Positions 12,420 to 24,263 of a DNA stretch of 64,000 nucleotides are shown in pieces. Within the stretch, counting starts at the first letter, position 1; each line of letters starts with the position of its first letter. Source of the stretch: Lunularia cruciata (taxonomy: Eukaryota; Streptophyta; Marchantiopsida; Lunulariales; Lunulariaceae); the NCBI GenBank assembly GCA_948567375.1, contig OX419761.1:41728501-41792500 (forward strand), in the 5' to 3' direction. Below the pieces are notes generated by a model. The model saw only the letters and a list, made by a program, of their open reading frames with translations, was not told the DNA's origin and searched no databases. The translations under genes were made by a program, and so were the position numbers.

Positions 12420-12514
12420 AAAAGGCAACCGCGTAGGAAAAAAGAAGGATGGGAAGACCCCATCAGGCCGTACAAGGGAGAGAAAAAAAGGTAACAATGG
12501 GCTAAGCCCCAATA
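12420..12514 (-). mobile_element. 5'-truncated LINE 3' tail
   Basis: A well-preserved minus-strand tail: the terminal block reads AAAAGGCAACCGCGTAGGAA, followed by GGATGGGAAGACCCCATCA, CCGTACAAGGGAGAG and a hairpin half TGGGCTAAGCCCCA. No clear target-site duplication is seen. Confidence 0.75.
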
Positions 12515-13498
12515 TTCCAGTCATAGTCTTTAATATACAAAAAATATATTTTTATAACTAAATTATGGGTTCTTGGTGTTGATTATGATCTGATCTAAAT
12601 TAGCTTAACAAAACCTTGCTTAAAAGTCTTTTAGTTTAATTTATTTTAAAGAGTAATCTATCCTTCTTGGAGCAAATTATACAATTAATACAAAATAAAA
12701 TTAAAAATTATATATCTAAAAGTATAAAAGTAAGTAAGTAAATAAGTAAGTATAAATAAATAAATTAATTAATTAATAACAGATATTTATTATTATTTTA
12801 TTTAACATTGTACTGTCTTATATATAGAAATGATCATTAATAAGTGTATAGGGTGGATCGCAATATTTCATATAAAATAAAACATATAACTAATAAATTT
12901 CTGATTCTCATCCATTTAAGAATTCAATAACCTTCTAATTTAGATTAAAAGGACAATAATTTATAAGCTAAATGCAGTTTTTCATATTGAGTCTAGGTTC
13001 ATTGGTACATATCCTCCTAAATAGAGGATTTGTATACTTAGAATGTAGGAACTTTTGTAGCTATTTTCTGTTTAAAATATTTTTTATAGTAACTATTAAA
13101 ATAAAAACTTATTTCAGTAATTTCTTTAAGTATTATACTATCTAAAATATATATTATCAATAGTATATATAAAATAAAATAAATGTATAATTAACGGTGA
13201 TGCACCAAAGGCGTATGGTCCTTCATTAAGACCTGATTATAAGGGTAGATATTATTCAAATTGTGATAAATTAAATTAGATTCTATTTAGTGATTGTTAC
13301 TGGAATAAATTTATTAACGAGGCATCTCATAAATTTAATTTCATCCAATTGAATTCATAGAACTGCTAACAAATTTGAGCAAAAAAATAATTCAAGTATT
13401 ATAATTTATAAAACTGAATTATTGACCAAATTTTTCCAGAAAACTGAACTAAATAACTAAAAAGAACATGTGAATTTATAAAACTGATCCCATGTCAA
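12515..13498. other. AT-rich intergenic DNA
   Basis: No gene is recognised. A composite tetranucleotide tract of AAGT, AAAT and AATT units lies at about 12729-12778. Confidence 0.55.
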
Positions 13499-13906
13499 TC
13501 AACCTTTATGAGCATCTTTGCAAACACAGAGTTTCATTTTTACAAGAGCATACATATATTCATTTAGAGGTCTTTCCCGAAATTTCATGACAGTCGAATT
13601 AAAAGGACCCCTATAGTTTTTCCATCTTGCTACTGAAAACTTGGTATATGACTCGTTAGCCGCGAAACTGGCAAGCCGGAAAGTGTAGAAACTGGTGGCC
13701 CAGTATTGGGTCATGAACTTACGAACACTCTTCCGAAGTGTTCGCATGAATCGTATACCCGAAGTTGTTTGTTGAACCCGTACACCCGACGTTGTTTGTT
13801 GAAAGCGAGTCACCTGGGGGTATTCGGAGAGAGAGCGGCGTGATTTCAGCAACTTGTGAGGTGCACGTGAAAGCAAGGGCAGTTCGAAACAGTGTCCTAA
13901 TGCCAT
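13499..13906 (-). CDS. Possible 135-residue ORF, unknown
   Basis: An open frame of 135 codons starts at an ATG at 13906. It is basic and contains a short duplication (QQTTSGVRV then QQTTSGIRF), which reflects a 30-bp DNA repeat at about 13760-13800. No domain is recognised, and no splice context or leader is evident. It lies in DNA of somewhat higher GC than its surroundings. It could be a lineage-specific gene or chance. Confidence 0.2.
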   Translation of the reverse strand: MALGHCFELPLLSRAPHKLLKSRRSLSEYPQVTRFQQTTSGVRVQQTTSGIRFMRTLRKSVRKFMTQYWATSFYTFRLASFAANESYTKFSVARWKNYRGPFNSTVMKFRERPLNEYMYALVKMKLCVCKDAHKG

Positions 13907-16480
13907 GAAGAGTAAGGTAAGACGAATCTTAAACCCACCGTACTTTGGATGATTCGGATTCGAATGTCTACAAGACTACGACTGCCTAAGGTAAGCTCTA
14001 TTAGACCAGGTGGAATAGTAGAATCACAACAAAACACATGTGCAAAATGGTATCGAAAAGGAGAAAGCCCCGCATCAGGTGGTAAAAACTGGGGACTAAA
14101 AGAGATGGAAAGAAATTACTCGGTAACTGAATCAAGAAGAGACGAAGATAAACATTCGAGGTGTTGAATCAGTACACCTTAGGAAACGTTAATTGCAAAT
14201 GACAAGAAAGAAATCCCGGACACAGCGCCTTGGTGGTGCCAAAGAATAAAGCTAAAGAGACGGTTCAGTGAGGATTAATATAGCAATGTTGATCTGTAAA
14301 GAGAACTGACGAAAACGAAAATGACGCCACTCCGTAGTAGAGTGTAAGTTACCTACCTGCGAGTCCTGGATGAAAATTACACCAATATAAAACTAGATAC
14401 TATTGCTGTATTAGCCCTAACTTTGTATATCGTTGTGATTTTCTTGCATACACCAGAGTCTAAACCTGACCTTTATTGACGGTGATTGAAACTCGAGCAT
14501 AAATTTACTTACACGTGAAACCTGGATGAAAAACCGATATACTTCTGTGAAGAGTCCAAAACTGTGTTACTTACTTAACCATGAATTGAAACTCGTCGGG
14601 AGATTACCATGGTTATCAGGACGTTGTCAGCACACAATTTGTTTTGTACTGTAACATTATTTGGAGACTTTGATTGATTGCGTTGGTTTAACTATAAGCC
14701 CAATGATTCTGAGTACTTTATTGTATCAAAATAGCCCATCGTTTGTGTTAACCTACGCGGTCGCCTTTCGTCACTTTATTGTACAAATTCAGTGTTGACT
14801 GTTTCCTTTCTTGGTTGAGTTTATTACCCGATGCTATCTACAATACCTGATCCAGAGAATTAGATACTATATGAAACACATTCCTGAGAGAATATTAGGA
14901 TTCTATGTGTGCTGGGACAACGAGAGAATTCAAAGGTTTCTTCTTTGACCTCTAATTTGCTGTATTAACAAAAGTAATTGAACGGAGAGACTACAACCAA
15001 TGTATGATGGAAGTGAGAAGACAATAGTAGAACCCAAACTCAAACATTGATGTTGAAGCTAACAGTTCAAAAGAATCTAAAATGAAAAAGTGAACGAGGG
15101 CCCGAATAAGCGGAGATGAGAACGACCCCACCTCCGCTAGTGTAAGTACGTATAAGAGAACAATTGGGGAGATACCTTGAGAAATAGTAGAGTCTGTAAA
15201 CCTTCGACTGGCGGCCAGATGAAGATTGATAGCTGCATGGAATGATGCTACTAGCGCCGAAATGTGTAGCGACCCTAAACCCGCAAGAGCTCCGATGGCC
15301 AAAACAGTGGTCGGAAGAGGAATTCGTTCAGGCAGATCTTGTACATCTCCGGAATGGCGAGGAGTTCTGCCGGGGCCGAAACACGAATATGCTCTTAGAA
15401 GATGCAGAAATCCGGAACAGATTGTCGAAAGCTAAAGAGAACCGGTACCTATAAATCATTCCCGGTTATTTTCCCGGCTTTGTTACCGGTAACAAATCGT
15501 TTCGGTAACATAGCAGCACTGGAGTGGTCTGCTTTGACATTCGAGTCCAGACAACCTGGGGCGGGTAACATACATCAGCATGAAGGAAGCCACATGGACT
15601 GAGGTCGAGTTCCGCATCTTCCGGGAGACAGAGCAGGGGAAGAAAAAAAGGAACGAAAAGGAAGGATCCTTCGAACTGGGAGGATCGACACTGCCCGATA
15701 GTCAAATCGAGAGGGGAAGGGCTTGCTTGGTCGCTCGTACAGAAGAAGAGCAGAGCATTACGAGAGAGCGACGAAGACGAAGGCAGCGTCTTGCGGGGGG
15801 AGTCCCCTAATGATCTATCGCCCATTAGTACTGTGTAGTTGTCGTCTTTGGTAGTCAGAGTAAATGCTACGGTGGTGATCGACTTGGAGTAAAGTTTGTC
15901 CTACAGCATAGTTTTGTCAGTGGCGCCAGTGGAAGAAAGGGACAGAGAAGGAGGACTCAAACGAGGCGCAGCAGAAGTTTGGGACATTGCGGGATCGAAT
16001 TAGCGGGTAGATAATTCCTGCGGCCCCTGAGGAAAGGAGATCGAAAATCAAGGGAGGGAGTAGTTGTCGTCTAGAAGCCAAAGTGGTTATCCAGTGGAGT
16101 CCAGAGCACGCCGGACGCGGGGTCGTTGATCTTGTGTCACCCATTCGGGACAACATTGGGCGGAAAGCCGGGGCGAATATTTTGAAATTTCGGCCGAATT
16201 TGTTGGACTATCCTGTGCAGCAGCAGAAGCAACGTAAGCAACAACTAAAGCTTTGAGTAAAATGGAAGCTGGCCTGTTGCTGCTTCTGAAAGTTCTTTTG
16301 TGCTGCATGACGATAAATACTCGTTCAAAGACAAGGTTAGAGTCTGTTGTTGTTCGCGTGTGTGGCCGAAGGAATTTTACCGATTTAAGCTTTAGAGCTG
16401 CCAACCCTCGTACTACCACACCAGCGTAGCAGCAGCCAGGCCACAAAGAGGAGAGAGGAGAGGGGAGGACAGGTTCCGAG
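13907..16480. other. Intergenic and upstream region of the M50-like gene
   Basis: No gene is recognised. The 17-base tail terminus CCTACGCGGTCGCCTTT occurs at 14752-14768 (+), the shortest remnant of the LINE tail family. A perfect 18-bp palindrome (TTTGTTACCGGTAACAAA) lies at 15479-15496. From about 15.2 kb GC rises, and 15.9-16.48 kb probably contains the promoter and 5' leader of the gene starting at 16481. Overlapping frames on both strands at 15466-15825 are unsupported. Confidence 0.4.
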
Positions 16481-19400
16481 ATGAGGAGTCTCATGGCCGC
16501 AGGTGATGTTACTGTCAACGTGCAGGCAGCGAAAATGGCGGACTGGAAGTTGGAGCACTGCTGTGATTCGGATCAGGTCGCGTTTGTTGCCACCGTGGGT
16601 GTGTACATTTTCGTGATTCTAGCAGTAAGTATTTCTGTCTGTCCATCGACTCGAATGTCGGACCCTTGTCAGATCCGCAATGGGAGCGTAAAGCGTGCTG
16701 GAGGTGGGAGTGAGATTTGCTCACCGTTGGGAATGATACACCTTGGTTGTGTAGAATGTTTCTTCTCTTTTTCTTCTGGACAGGTTGATCGCAAGCATCT
16801 CGGGTGGAATGAGAAGCACAGATAGTTTTTAGAGGACTTGAGGTTGTAACACAGAGATGGGCTTTGAGCGAGTTGGACTGATCGTTCTGGTTTTGCCAGG
16901 TCTAGTGGAAGTACTTAAAGTAATCCGTTTTGGCGCATATTTCTATTCCGACCTCTTTTCTGTACAGAGTCGAAGCTGAGGGTGATGTGAGGACTATTTC
17001 ATACTATGGAACATATTTACTTTTTCGTCTGAGTCTCAAGTTTGAACCGTCTAAGAAAAGTTCAAATTCGAACTGCTGAAGTTGATGACTGTGTAAACTC
17101 TTGCAGCTGTGGAGGACACCCCTCCTCACCCCGTTCAAGCTCATAACAGTCTATCTGCATGAAATGAGCCATGCGCTGGCAGCTAAGCTCACCTGTGGGA
17201 AGGTAAGCGCAACAGAAATGCAAGACCGTTCCACTGTAGGTATTTTTTTTGGTTATGTCCACTTCTCTGAACTGAACGCTGGAAGACCTGTTTTAGTGTT
17301 CATTTCTAGGAATTTCTTGTTCTAGGGACGTCATACAAAGATTTTGCAGGCTACTTCCAAGTTCAATATTGACAGATGGCAGTTTGCAGGTTGAAGGTAT
17401 CGAAGTGAGCCTTAATGAAGGTGGCGTCACACATACACGAGGGGGTCTCATGTGCTGCATCTTACCCGCTGGCTGTAATAACACCAACCATCTGTGTCCA
17501 TGATATGTTTATCCATGTGCTGGCTAGGGAGTGCTTGAAAGGGAAGAAGAAGTCCAATGCGATCCTGAAACAGTGATATTTCTACTGCTAAATTAAGTGA
17601 TGGTTGATTTTCTACAGATATGGGATCAGCTTTTTGGGGGATGGTCTTAATTGTCATGTCACCCAATAGTATTTCAGTGAGAATCGCAGCTGGTCTCTTG
17701 ATAGCTTCCCTGATTGTCACCTTCTTCTTGGCGAAAAATGTAAGAATATCAAAGCTCTTTTTACCCTCTCTGATTGCTATCTGCAGATTTGTGCTTTCAT
17801 GGTTAGCTTGTTTCAGTATTTGAGGCGTGATTTTAACAATGTTCCATGATAATGCGCACTATCTAAAGCCTCAGGTCTATCTGTGTGTTCAATGTTGTTG
17901 TGGACTGTCTGTGTGCGTAGTGGACTCTGCGATGGCTTTGCCTGGGTAAGTTTCAACACCACATCATATGTACATGTTTCATCCACACTAGGAACAAATA
18001 ATGCCAAGAAATAAGGCCCTTCTGATTTTACAGACCTTACGTTGAGTTTTATATATTTTCTTATTTCTCCAAAGTGATTTGCTGGTTAGCCTGTTCTTTT
18101 TCCCCAAGAAGCTGCATATATATTGACTGCTCCTGTATTGTTGATGGTGCAGCATTCATTCTCTTCCTCGCTCTAGTGTGGACGATTCAAGAAGTATCAT
18201 CAAAAGTGAAACTCTTGAGATATACAATTCTATTTATCGGTGAGTACTTGATCATCCGCTGTATCCGCACTGACACGATGAAGAGACTGACAGCAAGTTG
18301 TGATAGGTTAAGACGTCGAGAGTTTCATGTAGGCCTGAAAGCCCCGTGTTCTGAGTCGTTATGACAATCGGGATGAAGTGTGTCAGTGTTACAGATATTG
18401 AATGCCACTAAGACACGCCGTTATCAATGAGCATTGTTTTGGACGGTTTTAATTTGCTCGGGAACGAACTTTGATGCGATGTTGTACTTGGACAAAATTT
18501 TAACAACAAAAGTTCTTGGTTTTCATGTGCCAGGTACCATGAACTGTCTCTTTTCCGTATATGGTACGTACATATTTTGCTTAATGAATCAAGGACTGGT
18601 TTTACCTTCATCATTTGAAGGACCGTCTTACTCGTAGTTATAAAAACAGTTCACGGCTCTCTCCGCATCAATACTTGAAATATGTTGTTGATCCCAAGTG
18701 GAATATATACTAGCGCTTTGCTTCTGCTATTCTCACCATTTGCGTTTGCATTCTCTCTTCTCTTTTTTCTGCTCTACTGCTACTTGGGCAGTACACCTTT
18801 TTATTTTTCTGCCCTACTGCTACTCTTCCAATGCCTCCTAGTTCCTGCATATTTCACTGCGACCATCCCTGAGCGGCACTTTTTGGAAGCAACCGAGTTT
18901 TCCGTCGCAGTCATGGGCTTTCAAAGAGAAACTCACCCAGCCCACTACTTGGGCACTTCGTGGGGCACTGATGTCGTTAGTGCTTTCATGCAGGCTTACT
19001 ATGACAGGTTGATGGCTTCCTTAGAGTGTTTAGTGTTTCATGAGTCATGCGGTCACAGTTCAGACTGTGATACCTACTATCCACTCCTCCCGTTCTGGAT
19101 CTTCCGTTCGATGAACGGCTTCTGTCCTCATTTCTCTGTATCCACTCCTCCCGTCCTCAACTATTCACTCTCTATTACTATTTGCTCGCTGTTTGCCTGT
19201 TTCATGGTTCATACATGACTTTCGATTTCACGTTTCCTGCCCGACTCCAGACTTTAGCTTACTCTTGTTACAGCATTGCTTGTGGGTGCTCGATTGCCCA
19301 CTGTATGATATTTCTCGACTTATGTTGCATAGCTGTTACCGAATACACGTTGTTTACTAGTTCTTTCTATATATGTTGTTCTCGATATGTTGCTATTTTG

Positions 19401-21132
19401 CCTTTGCTTCAGGTTACATTCGTTTTGTCAAGTTCACTTCATCTACTTTAGGGATTTATCACTCTTCTTGAAACGAACATGTCTTGGTTATCTTTTTCAG
19501 TCAGTCCTGCTTTCATTTTATTGCCATTTCATCTACACTTCATATGCATTTAGTGAGTTCTGGATCTCCCGTTCCTCGAACAGCTACTGTCCTCATATAT
19601 CCATATCCAGTCCTGTCCTGGCACTACTGAGTTTTCGAAAAGAAACTCGGTATGAGGGGTATAACAGTTCTCTACTGCTATTATCAGGAAATATTTATAT
19701 TACGTCTGTGCTTCGCCTTACATTCGATCTGTTAGATTCACTTCATCTCCTTTCTCCACTTCATCCTCCTTCTAGATGGCGTTTACTTGTGCTTACATTC
19801 GATCAGTTGTTTCCATTTCATCTCCTTTCCCGGTTTTATACTTGCACATTTTTTGTATACATTAAATGTCATGCATCTCCTTTGGATTCAGTGAGTTCTG
19901 GATCTCCCGTTCCTCGAACGGTCTCTGGCCTCATTTCTCAATATCATGTTTACATTTCATCTGCACTTCATGTGAATTTAATGAGTTCTGGATCCCCCGT
20001 TCTTCGAACGGCTTCTGCTCTCATGTCCTCATATCCAGTCCAGCCATTATCCACTAACACTACGGTTTCCTACTTGTTCAGTGCTTTCCCTTTACATATC
20101 TTCCTAGTCTGGTTTTCCTCTGCTTTCAGTTTCAGTTGTGCCCTCTGTCCCTGCTCGAGAAGGCTCGCTTCCTTTCTTACATGGTGCACAGCATTTCACT
20201 GTAGATTCTGCTTATGGAATGTATCAACTTTCGCTACTGCTTTCCATAGATTTCGCTTATGTTCCTCTCGGTATTTACTTGCCTAGATCAGCTTAACTTC
20301 AGTTTGCATCCTTTCTTGCTTGCACTTCGTTGCTTCCATATGCATGTTTTCGGTTAGGTCTCAAGTGGGTTCTGGGTCCCCCGTTCGGTGAACGGCTTCT
20401 GCTCCCATTTTTCATATACACTAGCTGTTAAGCTGTAATCTACCTAATTTTCCATGCTTTTTAAGGTACCTTCCACAATTTCCTTCCTTCCACTTATTTA
20501 TTACCAGGAGCTCTTGTTTCCCGCTGAAAATTGTAGTCTTCTAAAGCTTCAATGTGTAAGATATGTAGAAGAGAACGGACATTTAATAGTGCTATTTCTC
20601 CGTTCCGTGGTCTAGATATATACGACGACTTAATCTCGAGGAGGGTACATACGAGTGATGCTGAGAAGTTCTCCGAGCTTTACCCCTTGTGTCCCTGCAA
20701 TGGTGTTGGATGGGGTGTGCTTTGGTAAGTCTGTCTATTTGAGATTTCCAGTTCTATGCAAAAGGATCATCTTAACGAAATCAAAGGAGGTTCTCATTCA
20801 ATCATTGTGCTAGGGAAGTGTAGGCCTGCAATAAGTTCTGAAGACAAGTACTTTTTCTTCATTGAGCCGGGAGGAGCGCAATTAACATACGAATATTGCT
20901 GCTGCTCTCTAGGATTAGATAGCTTCTACAGCAGGTCGCGGAACGATAAAAGAAGTTTGCCTGTCTTTTCCTTTTTGAGATGACTGGTTCGCAGACGGAT
21001 ATCTGCCAACCATCATAGCCATAGCTCAGTCTTCCTACTGATTATGTGAAACTGAATTGCATTTGCAGGGGTATCTTTTCCTTCCTTTGTCTCTGCGCGG
21101 CAGTCTACCTTGGACTGATTATCTTGGATTAG
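16481..21132 (+). CDS. Peptidase M50B-like multi-pass membrane protein (nine exons)
   Basis: I rebuilt a continuous 253-residue frame from nine exons: 16481-16624, 17107-17202, 17390-17474, 17618-17739, 17921-17945, 18153-18239, 18534-18563, 20616-20724 and 21069-21132 (TAG). All introns are GT..AG and all phases agree. The product matches the plant M50B-like peptidase family: LHEMSHAL carries the zinc-binding HExxH (residues 66-70), followed by VEGIEVSLNEGG and THTRGG, ILPAGYMGSAFWG, WTIQE, LLRYTILFIG, NCLFSVYDIYDDLISRRV and CPCNGVGWGVLW, ending in a hydrophobic segment. Several hydrophobic stretches mark it as an integral membrane protein. The family's substrate is not known to me. Homologs are about 235 residues, so translation may instead start at the in-frame ATG at 16535 (MADWKLEHCC). 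The seventh intron, about 2.05 kb, is unusually long and repetitive. Confidence 0.92.
18564..20615 (+). repeat. Intron 7 with dispersed hairpin repeats
   Basis: This intron of the M50-like gene is pyrimidine-rich and contains at least five diverged copies of a ~42-bp motif of the form GTTCTGGATCTCCCGTTC, two or three bases, GAACGGCTTCTG, TCCTCAT. Copies start at about 19092, 19556, 19895, 19984 and 20369. CCGTTC and GAACGG are complementary, so each can form a small hairpin. Several copies are preceded by a related TTCATCTxCACTTCAT block, which suggests a longer unit. A partial copy lies outside the gene at about 22486-22509. The long open frames here (178 and 299 codons) are by-products of the composition. 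Confidence 0.8.
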
Positions 21133-22250
21133 TTGTGGCGCGTTGATAGGATCCCTGGCTCAAAAGAGGATGTTGATTTGATTTGGTTGCTGGACGATGA
21201 CAGCACTGTCAACACGAAATGGTTCTGTTCGGTTATGTATCCCTGATCTAGCTTGCTGTCCTGTGGAGAAGTCTGCGTGCTTCTCTTAGCAACACCATGC
21301 AATTTTCCGCTGGCGCCGCTTTCAAGTTTAGTCCATTCGCGTTGTCATACTCTTGGGTTGAAGTCACGTCACTTCATGAGCGGCCCGACTTGAAACCCCG
21401 GCTCCTCGCTGTCTCCAGTTCTAAAAACTCTTACTCCCGGGATCGGCTTTGTAGCTAAAATGTGTCCATCTTGCTTGGATGGATCACTTGTAGAGTAGGG
21501 TAGTATAGAAGTCTTTCAACCACAAGAGGAAGCTGTCAATACATTATTGGCACTATTCTTTCAGCACCTGTAATTAATTGTTTGCTGTTCAGAACTTTAA
21601 TTTCTCCCATTTGTAGATTTGGGTACGTCTCTACTTTTGGTCATACAGTTATCTTCCAGCGGAAATATCCCGCTGCGTGTATCTGCTGACGAAGGACACG
21701 CCTACAGAGGCAAGCCCACTCTCGACACGGTTGACAAGGCATTTGCGGTGGAACTGCGCTGTTGTACACTCTTCCTCACCCATCCTAATTGTGAAGTTCA
21801 AATTCAAAGCCAAGGACACCAGTTGACATCAGCTGATCAACACACCAAGATCATCGGCATTGAGGAGACCTCTGCAAGGTCAGAGCCCGACATGGTAAGT
21901 AGTGGATTATTGAGGTGCTCTTCGGACGAGCAGTTTCGGCCAGGGATTCAAGTACAGTTGTTTGTACACTGAAGAAAAATTTATTCCAGGTTGGACGTCA
22001 TATCCTCATGATGGAAATGTGGAAGGTACTGCTGGCAGTTTCTCCATCGTACCGAGCCATTTTCATCGCTTACCCTTGAACATATTAGTCATGGCGTCGT
22101 CTGAAAGTCTTAGGCTTTCTTTCTTCCGATTGAACTCATTGATAGAAGGTCCTATGCTACTGAAGGCCTCGAAGTGATATGGCTGATGGTAGAAGTTATT
22201 GCGGATGAACTGATCCGAAACTACACTAGAACCAGAGTCAGACTATCAAA
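21133..22250. other. Downstream region of the M50-like gene
   Basis: This probably starts with the 3' untranslated region. A 117-codon frame at 21619-21972 has no recognisable domain and no splice context I can verify. Confidence 0.35.
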
Positions 22251-22346
22251 ATGAGCACAGCATCTCTTGAAGAAATCTCTGGGGAGATGAAGAGGATCTG
22301 CGAGCAACGACCGCCGCCGCATACACTTGAGGAAATGAACATTTGA
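22251..22346 (+). CDS. Possible 31-residue ORF or exon remnant
   Basis: A short frame begins MSTASLEEISGEMKRICEQ and continues with a Pro-rich turn and TLEEMN before TGA. It reads like the amphipathic N-terminus of a real protein rather than random sequence, and a donor-like GAGGTAGGC follows about 20 bases later in another frame. It may be the first exon of a degraded gene. No domain can be assigned. Confidence 0.2.
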   Translation: MSTASLEEISGEMKRICEQRPPPHTLEEMNI

Positions 22347-23406
22347 GGCAAATTAAGAGCTGAGGTAGGCTAAGTTGGGATAACTTTTAGAGTGATGACA
22401 CTCCCACTAAGAGACTTCGGAAGTCATCCCTGTCAAACCATCTTCACCAACCACTCTAGGGGACAGACAATACACATCACTACTTGAACTCGAACGGCTT
22501 CTGCTCCCTACTTGAGCCTCTGCCTACAGGGGAGAAAACGTCAGAATGCGTAACACCTTAGAAGTGGTGGCAAAATGGGAGACGCTTCTGGTGAACAACT
22601 CCTGCGACCAAAACGATGGGAAATGTCATTTCACGGATGCAGTGTAAACAATGAAACGTGCGTCTGAACTAAGCAGTCGTAGCCTTCTTCTCTAGGTCGC
22701 TGGCAAGGTGCCCAGAATGTGAGGTTGCATCCCGCACATGATAGTGTTGGATTTAGCTTTTTGGGTTCGTATATACCCGAAAAAGATCACAGACCGTCTG
22801 TAAACAGTTTATGGGTAGCGCATGGGAGCAAAGGGGGTTTTTGAGGGTAAAATTAGGTAGAAAAGTATCTGGGTAATCTATAACGTGACTAGGGGTTTTT
22901 ACGCGCGGGAGCACGGGATTTTTTCGGGTGAAATTCCATAGATGTACAAAAGTTCATGGGTAATCTCAAATGTGATTGGCGAGTTTTTATAGGTTACAAA
23001 ATTATCCATAAAACTATTATTATAAATTCGAAAAGTTGAATTCTCCCGCATTTTGTAAACCTTACAATTTTATGGTATGTTCATCTAAACTCTAAAATTA
23101 CTGAACAAATTTTCTCCATGGATACCCATAAAATAATTGAGGAAAGTCACTAAATGTCCGGACATATCCGTCTTGACTTTAAATCTGAAACCCCCCTATA
23201 TCTACATGATTATTGAAACTAGTTCCCGCATCAGCATGAACTACAAATGTTGATTGTTCACTAATGCTGATACATCGCTCCTTAACTCAGACGTTTTAAT
23301 AGTTCTAATATTCCTTGACTAAGTACTTCAAGATGCGGTGAATGACCTTTTGAGCAAAGTGGGTTGTTGTTGCGGTACATCTCATACTAGACTCTTTTTA
23401 TGAGAC
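22347..23406. other. Intergenic DNA with an imperfect tandem repeat
   Basis: No gene is recognised. Two units of about 84-90 bp lie at 22824-22907 and 22908-22998. Both begin GGGAGCA and share GGGTAATCT and a TTTTT-containing segment. Confidence 0.55.
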
Positions 23407-23450
23407 AAGGCGACCGCGTAGCAAACACGAAGGATGTGAAGACCCCTTTT
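23407..23450 (-). mobile_element. Short LINE 3' tail
   Basis: The terminal block AAGGCGACCGCGTAGCAAAC is followed by GAAGGATGTGAAGACCCC and then a run of T. This copy is truncated to about 45 bp. Confidence 0.7.
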
Positions 23451-23667
23451 TTTTGATGGCTTTGCTCCAAGTGATAGAACAGTTTTGAGTGCCACTTGCT
23501 GACGGAAAACATTTGCAAGTTCTCGGCGTATCTTAAAGTGTTAAGTCTACATGCTGCACCTTATGTCAAGTACCGTAGGTGGATAAAAGAACTCAATTCC
23601 ATTTGAACGTGTATGGTGTATGATGCGGATGCAGCTGTACATTGAAGTGAGCACCCACTTTCACTCT

Positions 23668-23873
23668 TCGGATGTTTAATCGGATGCTCCAGTTGTGTGT
23701 AGACCGTACGACTTGCATAGCTCGGATATCTTAGGTGCGGTAGTGCAGATTTCTCATACAGATTCTATTGGGGCTTAGCCCCATGTTACCTTTTTTGTCT
23801 CTCCCTTGTATGGATTGATGGGGTCTTCCCATCCTTCATTTTTCCTACGTGGTCGCCTTTTTTCTTTCACTCT
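23668..23873 (+). mobile_element. LINE 3' end including coding terminus (key copy)
   Basis: This ~206-bp copy links the tails to the LINE. Its left part (about 23672-23722: TGCTCCAGTTGTGTGTAGAC, CGTACGACTTGCATAGCTC) matches the last bases of the LINE coding region at 41455-41492. Its right part is the complete 3' tail with hairpin, central block and terminal GGTCGCCTTTTTT. It is flanked by a 10-bp direct repeat CTTTCACTCT at 23658-23667 and 23874-23883, which fits a target-site duplication. Confidence 0.85.
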
Positions 23874-24019
23874 ACTGCTCTAGTAGTTTGTAGACCTGTA
23901 CATTGAAGTGAGCATCCATTTTCACTCTACTATTCCAGTCAATCTTAGATCCATTTGTAGATCTTTCACTATTCCAGTCAGATCTTAGATCCATTCGTAG
24001 ATCTTACTAACTTCCATAA

Positions 24020-24165
24020 CTTAGATATTTTAAATACAATAAGATAGATTTCTCACATCGATACTATTGAGATCTAGCCACGTTCTACCCCTCTCTCTCC
24101 CTTGTACGGTCAGATTGATCTTCCATCCTTCTTGTGTTCTATATGGTCTACTCTTTCCTCTTTAT
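24020..24165 (+). mobile_element. Degenerate LINE 3' tail
   Basis: A diverged copy with CTTAGATATTTTAAATAC, GATTTCTCACATCGATACTA, CCTTGTACGGTCAGATTGA and TCTATATGGTCTACTCTTTC. It lies directly after DNA at about 23895-23935 that repeats the flank of the previous copy (TGTACATTGAAGTGAGCA), so flank and tail may have been duplicated together. Confidence 0.55.
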
Positions 24166-24177
24166 ATACTCCTACTC

Positions 24178-24263
24178 CTAGCCCCATGTTACCCTATTTG
24201 TCTCTCCCTTGTACGGCTTGATGGGGTCTTCCCATCCTTCATTTTTCCAACGCGGTCGCCCTT
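24178..24263 (+). mobile_element. 5'-truncated LINE 3' tail
   Basis: It begins within the hairpin (TAGCCCCATGTTACC) and continues to the terminal block CCAACGCGGTCGCCCTTTGG. It lies head-to-tail after the previous copy. Confidence 0.75.

Noticed and set aside
15466-15825. 119-codon minus-strand frame and overlapping plus-strand frames
   Set aside because: Overlapping frames on both strands with no domain, in the likely promoter region of the M50-like gene.
18682-19218. 178-codon plus-strand open frame
   Set aside because: Same intron; hydrophobic only because the DNA is T/C-rich.
19387-20286. 299-codon plus-strand open frame
   Set aside because: It lies inside intron 7 of the M50-like gene, is built of the hairpin repeat and pyrimidine-rich DNA, and shows no domain.
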